Below, in pieces: positions 48,078-56,389 of a DNA stretch of 64,000 nucleotides. Position numbers and translations under genes: made by a program. Origin of the DNA: Rhizobium sp. BK251. GTDB lineage: Bacteria; Pseudomonadota; Alphaproteobacteria; Rhizobiales; Rhizobiaceae. Position 1 is the stretch's first letter. The number at the start of each line of letters is the position of its first letter. The notes under the pieces are model-generated. The model did no database searches, was not told the DNA's origin, and worked only from the letters and a program-made list of their open reading frames with translations. Location of the stretch: positions 1 through 64,000 of the forward strand of contig NZ_SLUQ01000005.1 in NCBI RefSeq assembly GCF_004345245.1. Direction: 5' to 3'.

Positions 48078-49499
48078 ATGAGAACCAACCTTGTTGAAAT
48101 CACGGGCGGCGTACGCCCACCGCTGGCCCGAAGCGAGGCTGAGCTGCGCTCCCTCGAGGAGACCTACTGCTCGCATGGCGACACGGTCCACTATTCCCCG
48201 GAGCCCAAGTTTTTCGAGGAATGCGATGGATCCTATCTCTACGACAAGACGGGCACGCCCTTTCTCGATCTGCAGATGTGGTATTCCGCCGTCAACTTCG
48301 GCTATCGCAACGAGCGCCTGAACCAGGCCGCCCATCGCCAGCTTGACCGCCTGCCGCAGGTCGCCTCCCAGTACCTGCATCGTGAGAAAGTCGAGCTCGC
48401 GGCCATGATCGCCCAGGATGCCGAGCGCAAGTTCGGGCGCAAGGGCCGCGTCCATTTCAACGTCGGTGGCTCGCAGGCTATCGAGGATTCGCTGAAGCTG
48501 GTGCGCAACTATACCGGCGGCAAAAGCCTGATGTTCGCCTTCGAAGGCGGCTATCATGGCCGTACGCTCGGCGCCTCCGCGATTACCTCGAGCTATCGCT
48601 ATCGCCGCCGCTACGGTCATTTCGGCGAACGGGCGCAGTTCGTCGAGTTTCCCTATCACTTTCGCGGCCCCAAGGGCATGTCGAAGGAAGAATACGGCTA
48701 CGAATGCGTCCGCAAGTTCGCTCGCCTGTTTGAGAGCGAATATAACGGCGTATGGGATCCGAAAGCCGGCAAGGCCGAATATGCCGCCTTCTACGTCGAG
48801 CCGATCCAGGGCACCGGTGGCTACGTCATTCCGCCGATGAACTTCTTCTCCGAGCTGAAAAAGGTGCTGGACGAGCACGGCATCCTGCTCGTCGTCGATG
48901 AGATCCAGATGGGCGTCTACCGCACCGGCAAGCTCTGGTCGATCGAGCATTTCGGCGTGCAGCCCGATGTCCTGGTCTTCGGCAAGGCGATCACGAACGG
49001 CCTCAATCCTCTGTCCGGCGTATGGGCGAGGGAAGAGATGATCAACCCCGACATCTTCCCACCGGGGTCGACGCACTCGACATTTGCGAGCAATCCAATG
49101 GGGACCGCGGTAGCGCTGGAGACCATGAAGATGCTGGAAGAAAAAGACTTTGGCGCAACGGTCATGGCAAAGGGCGCCTATTTCCTTGACGGGCTGAAGC
49201 AGCTCCAGAAACGCCATGCCATCATCGGTGACGTCGACGGACTGGGCCTCGCCCTCCGGGCGGAGATCTGCCAGGAGGACGGCTTCACGCCCGACAAGGC
49301 GACGATGGACTGGCTCTGCGACGAAGGCATGAAGGGCGATCTTCAGGTCGGAACGCAGATGTACGGCCTGGTGCTGGATGTCGGCGGCTACCACAAGAAC
49401 GTCATCACGCTCGCGCCAAACCTGCTCATCACCTACGAGGAGATCGACCTGGCGCTGACGTTGCTCGACCAGCTCTTCACCCGCGCCGTCCGGAGGTAG
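48078..49499 (+). CDS. Class III (ornithine/diamine-type) aminotransferase
   Basis: A 473-aa PLP-dependent aminotransferase. Pyridoxal lysine is Lys303 in VFGKAITNG; cofactor region VGGSQAIEDSLKLVRNYTGG, EGGYHGRTLGASA, and VDEIQMGVYRTG are typical of the acetylornithine/diaminobutyrate/GABA family. A carboxylate- or amine-carrying omega-amino substrate is expected. The true start is 48078 (GAAAGG upstream); the frame runs upstream into the HAD gene but has no start site there. Only 3 bases separate its stop from the next gene. Confidence 0.9.
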   Translation: MRTNLVEITGGVRPPLARSEAELRSLEETYCSHGDTVHYSPEPKFFEECDGSYLYDKTGTPFLDLQMWYSAVNFGYRNERLNQAAHRQLDRLPQVASQYLHREKVELAAMIAQDAERKFGRKGRVHFNVGGSQAIEDSLKLVRNYTGGKSLMFAFEGGYHGRTLGASAITSSYRYRRRYGHFGERAQFVEFPYHFRGPKGMSKEEYGYECVRKFARLFESEYNGVWDPKAGKAEYAAFYVEPIQGTGGYVIPPMNFFSELKKVLDEHGILLVVDEIQMGVYRTGKLWSIEHFGVQPDVLVFGKAITNGLNPLSGVWAREEMINPDIFPPGSTHSTFASNPMGTAVALETMKMLEEKDFGATVMAKGAYFLDGLKQLQKRHAIIGDVDGLGLALRAEICQEDGFTPDKATMDWLCDEGMKGDLQVGTQMYGLVLDVGGYHKNVITLAPNLLITYEEIDLALTLLDQLFTRAVRR

Positions 49500-49502
49500 C
49501 AC

Positions 49503-50456
49503 GTGCAACTGCTGCTTCTTCATCTCGATGATGCGTTGGAGTTGCAGCCAGATTTCGTGCGCGCCTGCTTGCACGCAGGCGCGCACGAGGTTTCCGACAA
49601 GAAGAGCGGCAGGGCGATCCGGCTCTGGAGCAAATGGCGGGCGCTCGACGATCTCGGCCGCACCCTCGACAAAAGCCTGCCATCCGCAGGCAGGGAAGCG
49701 CCGCTCTGCTTTCTGGGGTCCGGCGATTTCCATCATGTATCGGCGCTGCTGCTGGCGCGCGCGCTGGAACGGCATCCGGCTCCCACGACGCTGATCCACT
49801 TCGACAACCATCCGGATTGGGTGAGGTTCAATGGCGGGATGCATTGCGGATCGTGGATCAACTGCGCACTCGACAACCAGAATGTCCCGAAGGTCATCAC
49901 CCTCGGCGTCTGCAGCGATGATCTGCGCAATCCGGAACGCAAGGGCGGCAATCTGAAGCTGTTGTCGGAAGGCAAGCTGGAACTCTATCCCTACACCCAC
50001 CCGCCAAGCCGCGTCGGCGCCGACTATGGCCGCGGCGCCAGCCATCATCAGGATGCGGGTGCCGTGCACTGGAGGTCGATCGCGGACCTCGGCGAGCAGA
50101 ATTTCATCGACTGGCTTCTCGACAGAATCGAGACCGAGGCCGTCTACATCACGATCGACAAGGACGTTCTCGCGCCCGACGACGCGGTCACAAACTGGGA
50201 CCAGGGCCGGATGCGCCTTCCCTATGTCCTGAGCCTGATCACCGAGATCGGCAGGCGCTGCCGCATCATCGGCGCCGACGTCATCGGCGATTATTCGGCT
50301 CCGCACTATGCCGGCAATCTTTGGACGCAGGTCGCGAAGAAAGCGGAGATCCTCATCGACCAACCGCGCATGCGCCTGAAGCCGGCCGCCGCACGCAATA
50401 TCAATTCCGCGGCCAACCATGCGCTGCTCGAGGTTCTCTCGGAGATGATGGGATGA
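49503..50456 (+). CDS. Arginase-like metallohydrolase (UPF0489-like)
   Basis: A 317-aa protein with arginase-type metal motifs: GSGDFHH (73-78), FDNHPDW (Asp101, His103, Asp105) and IDKDVLAPDD (Asp219, Asp221). It also has a conserved C/H segment (NGGMHCGSWINCALDN) not found in true arginases, resembling the UPF0489 family. Probably hydrolyses or deacylates an amide or guanidine; the reaction is unknown. Starts at GTG 49503. Its last codons overlap the SMR gene (ATGA). Confidence 0.8.
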   Translation: MQLLLLHLDDALELQPDFVRACLHAGAHEVSDKKSGRAIRLWSKWRALDDLGRTLDKSLPSAGREAPLCFLGSGDFHHVSALLLARALERHPAPTTLIHFDNHPDWVRFNGGMHCGSWINCALDNQNVPKVITLGVCSDDLRNPERKGGNLKLLSEGKLELYPYTHPPSRVGADYGRGASHHQDAGAVHWRSIADLGEQNFIDWLLDRIETEAVYITIDKDVLAPDDAVTNWDQGRMRLPYVLSLITEIGRRCRIIGADVIGDYSAPHYAGNLWTQVAKKAEILIDQPRMRLKPAAARNINSAANHALLEVLSEMMG

Positions 50457-50803
50457 GCGGAAGCCTGACGCCCACGATGATCGGCCTGATCCTGTTCTGC
50501 GTCTTCGCGGAGACGGCGATGGAGGTCTGCTTCAAGAAGTCTGCCGACGGCGGTTACCTGTCGCTCCTCGTCAAGCCGCTGATATGGCTGGGGATCGTGT
50601 TCTGGGCCGTGGAACTGTTGGCCTGGACCATCGTGCTCGAATGGGTCCCGCTTTCGATCGCCTTTCCGCTGATGGCCTCGAGCTATGTGATCGTGGTCTT
50701 CGCCGGGGCGGTGATCTTTCGTGAAAAAGTCAACCTGCGCCACGCGGCCGGAGTGTTTCTCGTAGCCGCCGGTGTGGCATGCGTCGGAGTAACCGGATTA
50801 TGA
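50453..50803 (+). CDS. Small multidrug resistance-like (SMR/EamA) membrane protein
   Basis: A 116-aa protein with four helices; GLILFCVFAETAMEVCFKKS carries the SMR Glu in helix 1. Related to EmrE/SugE or the ArnE/ArnF flippase subunits, which work as pairs. A second SMR-like domain is encoded at the end of the same operon (53639), so the two may form a heterodimer. Overlaps its neighbours on both sides by 4 bases (ATGA). Confidence 0.85.
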   Translation: MSGSLTPTMIGLILFCVFAETAMEVCFKKSADGGYLSLLVKPLIWLGIVFWAVELLAWTIVLEWVPLSIAFPLMASSYVIVVFAGAVIFREKVNLRHAAGVFLVAAGVACVGVTGL

Positions 50804-51687
50804 AGATATTCGCGCACACACGCTGGGATGCAGCACCGGTATTGGCTGCCATAGCGCATCTCGCCTTCGACATTTACCTGATCGTGGGTTTCGAAAGCCG
50901 GCCGTTTTGGCTGTCGGCCGCTCTCGGCGCACTCTATGCCATCTCCATTTCGTGGAATATCAACAGCATATCCCACAACTTCATCCACACGCCCTACTTC
51001 AAGCCGCGCTGGATGAACTACGCCTTCAGCCTGCTGGAATCGGTCGCGATCGGGTTCTCCCAGACCTACTATCACTGGGTTCATATGCGTCATCACTCCG
51101 GCAATAGCGACAGGCCGGACGAGAAGGGCGAAACCATCGATCTGCTGTCGATCTACCGCTACGGCGGAAACGGCGAGCCGGAAAACGTCTGGTCCTACAC
51201 ATTCTTGAGCTTCTTCCGCGACAGCATCGGCGACATTCACAAGGCGATCGCGCGGACACGGCCCTTCGAAGCCAAATGGGGCCGGTTCGAACTCTATTTC
51301 TTCCTCGCCCTTGCGCTCGCTGCACTGGTCTACGATTGGAAGGCGCTGCTGTTTTACGTGCCCTTCTACTATCTGGGCAACTGCCTGTCGTCGCTCAACG
51401 GCTACTACGAGCACCTCCACGGCGATCCGGACGAGCCGATCGCCTGGGGGGTCAGCAGCCACAAGCCGTTCTACAACTGGCTCTGGTTCGGCAACGGCTA
51501 TCACGCCGAGCATCACTACCGTCCACGCACCCACTGGACCAAGCTCCGCACCCTGCATGAGCAGATTCACGAGGAGCAGGAGAAGGCCGGCGTGCATGTG
51601 ATCAGCACCTGCCACGCGCTCGGCTTCATCGCCAAGGAGAACCTTGCCTTCGACGGCAGCCGGACGGAGACCTCACATGACGCCTGA
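50800..51687 (+). CDS. Membrane fatty acid desaturase
   Basis: A 295-aa integral di-iron desaturase. His boxes: HNFIH (59-63), HMRHH (95-99) and HAEHH (235-239). About four helices. It introduces double bonds or hydroxyl groups in a lipid acyl chain. The start overlaps the SMR stop. Within the operon it suggests that the product is a lipid, or that existing membrane lipids are altered. Confidence 0.9.
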   Translation: MKIFAHTRWDAAPVLAAIAHLAFDIYLIVGFESRPFWLSAALGALYAISISWNINSISHNFIHTPYFKPRWMNYAFSLLESVAIGFSQTYYHWVHMRHHSGNSDRPDEKGETIDLLSIYRYGGNGEPENVWSYTFLSFFRDSIGDIHKAIARTRPFEAKWGRFELYFFLALALAALVYDWKALLFYVPFYYLGNCLSSLNGYYEHLHGDPDEPIAWGVSSHKPFYNWLWFGNGYHAEHHYRPRTHWTKLRTLHEQIHEEQEKAGVHVISTCHALGFIAKENLAFDGSRTETSHDA

Positions 51688-52492
51688 TGAGATGAGCTTC
51701 TTTCTCGAGGGCACCAATGGCAGGGGCGTCCTCCTGGTCCATGGCCTCACGGGCGCACCGGCGGAGATGCGGCTGGTTGCCCGCCACCTCCATCGCCGGG
51801 GATACAGCGTCTACGCGCCGCTGCTTGCCGGCCACGGCGCCGATGTCGACACTTTCCGGCGGTCGCACTGGCAGGATTGGCTGGAGAGCGTACAGGAAGG
51901 GACTGAATTGCTCAGGTCGCGGACGGATGCTGTCTTCGCAGCAGGGATCTGCGTCGGTGGCAAGCTCGCCATGCTGGCGGCGGATCGCAGCCCGGAAGAA
52001 CTGAAGGCCGTCGCCATTTATTCTCCGTGCTTCGGCTATGACGGATGGAACGTGCCGGTCTCCTATCAGCTGCTGTCGCCGCATGTGGGCTGGCTGGCAC
52101 ATGTTCCGTTTCTCGATCGGCTGAACTTTCGCGAAACCTCTTCGCTCGGCATCAAGGACGAGCGTCTGAGACAGAAGATCGGCGCAATGGCGACCGAAGG
52201 CGTTCTCGAGAGCTTTCCCGGCACGGGCATCGTCGAGATGCGCAGGCTCGGCAACGCGCTCAAGCACAGGCTGCCGCATCTGCAGACACCTACCCTCATC
52301 CTGCATGCCCTCGAAGACGATCTCAGCAATCCCAGGCATGCGCGCTACATCTCCGCAAATATTGGCGGACCGCACGAGCTGCGCTGGATCAAGGATAGCT
52401 ACCACATGATCCACGTGGACCGACAACACAGACAGGTTGCCGACTTCACGGCCGAATTCTTCGAGGCGCCCCATGCTTCAACTCGTTGCTGA
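51677..52492 (+). CDS. Alpha/beta hydrolase with cysteine nucleophile
   Basis: A 271-aa protein of the alpha/beta hydrolase fold: HGLTGAP oxyanion loop, nucleophile elbow G-I-C-V-G-G with Cys92, acid in ALEDDLSNP and His in DSYHMIHVD. Most relatives (monoacylglycerol lipase, carboxylesterase Est) have Ser in this place; Cys is found in dienelactone hydrolase. It may be an acyl carrier, esterase or lactonase. Overlaps the desaturase by 11 bases; an alternative ATG is at 51692. Confidence 0.85.
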   Translation: MTPDEMSFFLEGTNGRGVLLVHGLTGAPAEMRLVARHLHRRGYSVYAPLLAGHGADVDTFRRSHWQDWLESVQEGTELLRSRTDAVFAAGICVGGKLAMLAADRSPEELKAVAIYSPCFGYDGWNVPVSYQLLSPHVGWLAHVPFLDRLNFRETSSLGIKDERLRQKIGAMATEGVLESFPGTGIVEMRRLGNALKHRLPHLQTPTLILHALEDDLSNPRHARYISANIGGPHELRWIKDSYHMIHVDRQHRQVADFTAEFFEAPHASTRC

Positions 52493-53642
52493 CCATCCCG
52501 GGACGAGACAGGCCGGGCTGAGCGTCCTTGCCGGCGGCCTCGAAACCCATGTGGCCGACAGTATCCGCAGTATCGGACGCGACGCGTGGAACGCCTGCTT
52601 TCCCGATCAGGTCGAGGATTACGACTGCCTGCTCGCCATCGAAGAGGCCGGTATCGCCGGCTTTGAATGGCGGTATGTGACGGTCACCGAGAACGGGCGC
52701 ATCTGCGCCGCGATGCCGGCATTTCTTTGCCGGTATGCTCTGGACACGACGATGGACGAAGGAATGCCGCGTCGGCTGGTGCGCCGGATCCGAAAGGCTT
52801 TTCCCCGGTTCTTCTCCCTGCGGCTTGCCTGCCTCGGTTCGCCCTGCACGGAAACGGGCGCCGTCGGATTCCATCCGGAGGTTCCGGCGACGCGGCGCGC
52901 GGCGCTGTTTTCCGAACTGCTTACAGCCTTCGAGCGTCATGCCGAAGCCGAGAGCTGCACGCTGGTCGGTCTGAAGGATATCGACGAACCGACTGCCATC
53001 AAACTCGCGGCACCGCTCGAAAAGCATGGCTATGCGGCGGTCGGTGGCCTGCCGACTGCCTGGCTCGACATCGATTTTGACAGCATCGACAGCTATCTGG
53101 CACGGTTGTCGCCGGGCACTCGCAAGGACATGCGGCGAAAACTGAAATCCGCGCAGCTTGTCCGCGTCGAGATCCGGTCGGATATCGGCGATTGGCTACC
53201 GCGTATCATGGCTCTCTACCATGATACGCGCAATCGCAGCGAGTTGCAGTTCGAAGAGCTCACGCCGGGCTATTTTGCCGGCTTGCTGGAACGCATGCCG
53301 GGGCGATCCTTCTGCATGCTCTATTTCGTCGGCGACCGGCTGCTCGCCGCAAATCTCGTTGTCCATAACGGACACACGTTCGTCGACAAGTTCTTCTGCA
53401 TGGATGGAGAAGCTGGTCGGCCCTACAACCTCTATTTCCTCAGCTGGTTCACGAACCTTGCCTATTGCCTCGATCACGGCATGAACCGCTACCTCAGCGG
53501 CCAGGCCCATTACGAGAACAAGGTGCGGCTGGGCAGCAAGCTGACCCCGAACCTGATGTTCTTCCGCCACCGCAACCCGCTCGTTCAAATGCTGTTGCGG
53601 CGCGTGTCGGGCTTCTTCTCCGTTGACGAGGCCTCCTCATGA
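52473..53642 (+). CDS. FemAB/GNAT-like transferase
   Basis: A 389-aa protein with GNAT-type fold halves, resembling the peptidogalycan biosynthesis/recognition (PF04339) and FemAB group: LARLSPGTRKDMRRKLKSA, LPRIMALYHDTRNRSELQFE, GDRLLAANLVVHNGHTFVDK, and CMDGEAGRPYNLYFLSWF. It probably transfers an acyl or aminoacyl group. It overlaps the hydrolase by 20 bases and the next gene by 4 bases. Confidence 0.8.
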   Translation: MLQLVADHPGTRQAGLSVLAGGLETHVADSIRSIGRDAWNACFPDQVEDYDCLLAIEEAGIAGFEWRYVTVTENGRICAAMPAFLCRYALDTTMDEGMPRRLVRRIRKAFPRFFSLRLACLGSPCTETGAVGFHPEVPATRRAALFSELLTAFERHAEAESCTLVGLKDIDEPTAIKLAAPLEKHGYAAVGGLPTAWLDIDFDSIDSYLARLSPGTRKDMRRKLKSAQLVRVEIRSDIGDWLPRIMALYHDTRNRSELQFEELTPGYFAGLLERMPGRSFCMLYFVGDRLLAANLVVHNGHTFVDKFFCMDGEAGRPYNLYFLSWFTNLAYCLDHGMNRYLSGQAHYENKVRLGSKLTPNLMFFRHRNPLVQMLLRRVSGFFSVDEASS

Positions 53643-55357
53643 AGATGATGCACATGTCCTGGATTGCGATTCCGGTGCTGAACACGCTGTACCAGGTCTT
53701 CCTGAAGTACGGCGCCGTCCGCCTGGAGAGCACGCCCACCGGCTTCGGCTGGCTCGACGCCGCACTTGCCTCGCCATGGATACTGGCCGCGATCCTTACC
53801 GAGATACTCGGCTTTTTCATCTGGATGAACATCCTGTCGGAGCTGGATCTCAGCAAGGCCTTCCCGTTGACCGGCGCCGGCTATGTGCTGATCGTCGCCA
53901 GTGGCTGGCTTGCCTTCGGCGAGCCTGTCGCTGCCCTGCAGATCATCGGCAGCGGCCTGATCCTGTCGGGCGTCTGGCTGATCGCGGGGGCTGGCGGGGA
54001 GGCACAAGAAGACATTTCGAGGACGGCTGGCACCGCGCCGCCAACAAACACCAAAGGGGATACTATGACAGTGCAGCAAGCCGAGAATCGCCGACGCTTC
54101 GGCATGTCGATGCTGGTGGACTATGTCCTGAAGCGCGCACTGTCGCGCATCGTGACGCGCGGTTCGCTGGAGGTGGTCACCGCGAGCGGTCGCGTCCTTG
54201 CCTTCGGCGACCGGAGCGGCATGCCGGTTCGTGTCCGCTTTACCGACAACCGCGCGCAATGGGCATTTCTGATCGATGCCGATCTGAGGCTCGGCGAGCT
54301 CTACATGGATGGTCGTTTCATCGTCGAGCGCGGTTCGCTCTATGATTTCGTGGCCCTGATATTGCGGGAAGCGCAGAACCAGACGCATCCGTTTGTCGCC
54401 AGGCTCATCGACGATATCAGGACGCGGTCGCGCATCTTTCGCCAACGGAACCTGCCTGGTCGCTCGAAGCGCAACGTGGCGCATCATTACGATCTCGACG
54501 GCGGGCTCTACGGATTGTTCCTCGATGCGGACCGGCAATATTCCTGCGCCTATTTTGAGTACCCGGGCCAGAGCCTGGAGGATGCCCAGCGGGCAAAGAA
54601 GAAGCATCTCGCCGCCAAGCTGCTCATCGAGCCGGGCAACAAGATTCTCGACATCGGGTGTGGATGGGGCGGTCTCGCGCGTCATCTCGCCCAGCATGCA
54701 CCGGGCGGAAATGTTCTCGGCGTCACCCTGTCGGAGGAGCAGTTCGACTATGCGTCGAAGCGCCGGCCGAGCGTCGCTGGTCTGAACGCGGCGGAGGTTG
54801 GCTTCGCCTTGAAGGACTACCGGAGCCTTGAGGGCCGTTTCGACAGGATCGTCTCGGTGGGCATGTTCGAACATGTCGGCCGCTCGTCCTATCGCGAGTT
54901 CTTCCGCAAATGCGCAAGCCTGCTGGACGAGGACGGCGTCATGGTGCTTCACACCATCGGATGCTCCGCGACCCCGGGTTTCACCACGCCCTGGCTCGAC
55001 AAGTACATCTTTCCCGGTGGCTATATCCCGTCGCTCTCCGAAATCGTCCCCGAGATCGAGGCGGCCGGCCTCGTCATCACCGATGTCGAGATATTGCGGC
55101 TGCATTACGCCTGGACGCTTGCCAGCTGGCGAGAACGTTTCATGGCGCGCCGGGCCGAGGCGGCCGCCCTCTATGACGAGCGATTCTGCCTGATGTGGGA
55201 GTATTATCTATCGACGGCCGAAGCCGCTTTCCGCTACGAGGATCTTGTGGTGTTCCAGATCCAGATCAGCAAGCGCAACGACATCGTGCCGGTGACGCGC
55301 GACTATCTCGTCGACGGCACAAGCGACGTCAGAAGCCGATCTGGAACGACCGGTTGA
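53639..55357 (+). CDS. SMR-like domain fused to cyclopropane fatty acid synthase
   Basis: A 572-aa open frame. Residues 1-115 are four hydrophobic helices of the SMR/EamA type (FFIWMNILSELDLSKAFPLT). After a polar linker, residues 143-560 are a complete cyclopropane-fatty-acyl-phospholipid synthase: SAM site DIGCGWGGLARHLA near 338, VSVGMFEHVG and WLDKYIFPGGYIPS. At 54065 there is an ATG with its own AAAGGGG ribosome site, so the synthase (430 aa) may also be made alone; there is no stop codon between. The enzyme adds methylene groups to unsaturated acyl chains; the desaturase upstream would supply the double bonds. Confidence 0.85.
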   Translation: MKMMHMSWIAIPVLNTLYQVFLKYGAVRLESTPTGFGWLDAALASPWILAAILTEILGFFIWMNILSELDLSKAFPLTGAGYVLIVASGWLAFGEPVAALQIIGSGLILSGVWLIAGAGGEAQEDISRTAGTAPPTNTKGDTMTVQQAENRRRFGMSMLVDYVLKRALSRIVTRGSLEVVTASGRVLAFGDRSGMPVRVRFTDNRAQWAFLIDADLRLGELYMDGRFIVERGSLYDFVALILREAQNQTHPFVARLIDDIRTRSRIFRQRNLPGRSKRNVAHHYDLDGGLYGLFLDADRQYSCAYFEYPGQSLEDAQRAKKKHLAAKLLIEPGNKILDIGCGWGGLARHLAQHAPGGNVLGVTLSEEQFDYASKRRPSVAGLNAAEVGFALKDYRSLEGRFDRIVSVGMFEHVGRSSYREFFRKCASLLDEDGVMVLHTIGCSATPGFTTPWLDKYIFPGGYIPSLSEIVPEIEAAGLVITDVEILRLHYAWTLASWRERFMARRAEAAALYDERFCLMWEYYLSTAEAAFRYEDLVVFQIQISKRNDIVPVTRDYLVDGTSDVRSRSGTTG

Positions 55358-56219
55358 GGGTAAAGCCGACTATATTCTGGTTCTTGCTGCCGATCTGGCT
55401 CGTAATCGGGCTGTCGGCGGCGTCGCTCACCAGACGGTCGTATCGGTTATAGACCTGCACGCTCCATTGCGGGTTGATCGTGTAGGTCGCAGCGACTGTC
55501 ACGCCAACGGACTTCACACCGCCACCGGCATCGAATTCAGGGAAGCGGCTTTTGGTGGCCTCGTTCGCCGATACGCCAAAGTTCTGGCTCATGAAGGTCG
55601 AATTGCCGAGCGTCAGGCGCGGGCCGACGGAAACCACAAGGCCGTCCGTGATCGGCTGGAACCAGTCGGCAGCCAGGTCAGCGACAAGGCCGCCACCGTT
55701 CCAAAGGGCCTGGCGGGCTTCGGCCCGCAACCGAAGCCTGTCTTCGATCGGCCAGTATTGGACGAATATGCCGGCGTCCAGGCTCCAGTCAATTCTGTTC
55801 AGCCCTTCAAGGCGCCAGTCGTCAAAGCTCGACCGGCCACTCCGGATGCCCCAGACGGGGCCGAGCTCGATGCCCTTGTAGGTAAAGACGGTGAGGTCGA
55901 AATTGTCGTCCGGCACATCCTGTTCGGCTGGTTCGCCGAGGCGGCGAATGTCGAAGTTGGGCAACCCGCTTACGGAGTAGTGCTTCGAGCCCTCATAGTC
56001 GGGGCTGTATTCGACGCTGCCACCGAGCGTGATGATCCACTGGCTGGGCTGCCGCGGTTGCGTCGCCGGTGCGGTCGTCGTGGCTTCCTGTGCCTGCACT
56101 TGCGTGGCGCCTGCAAGCAGCATGGCCATCAGGCCCGCCATCATGTGCGGCGAAAACGCGAAATCCAACAAACGGGAAGCAGCGATTGACCGTCCTGGCA
56201 GGCGATACCGAATGTGCAT
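55329..56219 (-). CDS. MipA/OmpV family outer membrane protein
   Basis: A 296-aa protein with a signal peptide ending in QAQ (about residue 44; hydrophobic core MMAGLMAMLLAGA) and a beta-barrel ending in Phe (SFQIGF). Signature LGGSVEYSPDYEGSK and GPRLTLGNSTFMSQNFGV. MipA-like proteins are outer-membrane scaffold or porin-like proteins. GGAG precedes the ATG. It overlaps the synthase gene tail to tail by 29 bases. Confidence 0.9.
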   Translation of the reverse strand: MHIRYRLPGRSIAASRLLDFAFSPHMMAGLMAMLLAGATQVQAQEATTTAPATQPRQPSQWIITLGGSVEYSPDYEGSKHYSVSGLPNFDIRRLGEPAEQDVPDDNFDLTVFTYKGIELGPVWGIRSGRSSFDDWRLEGLNRIDWSLDAGIFVQYWPIEDRLRLRAEARQALWNGGGLVADLAADWFQPITDGLVVSVGPRLTLGNSTFMSQNFGVSANEATKSRFPEFDAGGGVKSVGVTVAATYTINPQWSVQVYNRYDRLVSDAADSPITSQIGSKNQNIVGFTLNRSFQIGF

Positions 56220-56389
56220 GCATTCTCCGTTTCAGCGGAACTATGACAAATCAAGCGTGCCGAATATGTCTGCCGAGTCATTCGAGGTCAACTCAAGCGC
56301 CGGCACTCGCTGCAATCTGGGTTAAATTCAGGCGCCACCTGTTGCATCAAAGGGGCACTTTTCAGGAAAAGGGCTGCATTTGTCGGGTT

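Noticed and set aside
48033..50420. 795-codon minus-strand open frame antisense to the aminotransferase and arginase-like genes
   Set aside because: Shadow of codon bias; no motif, and the plus strand genes are certain.
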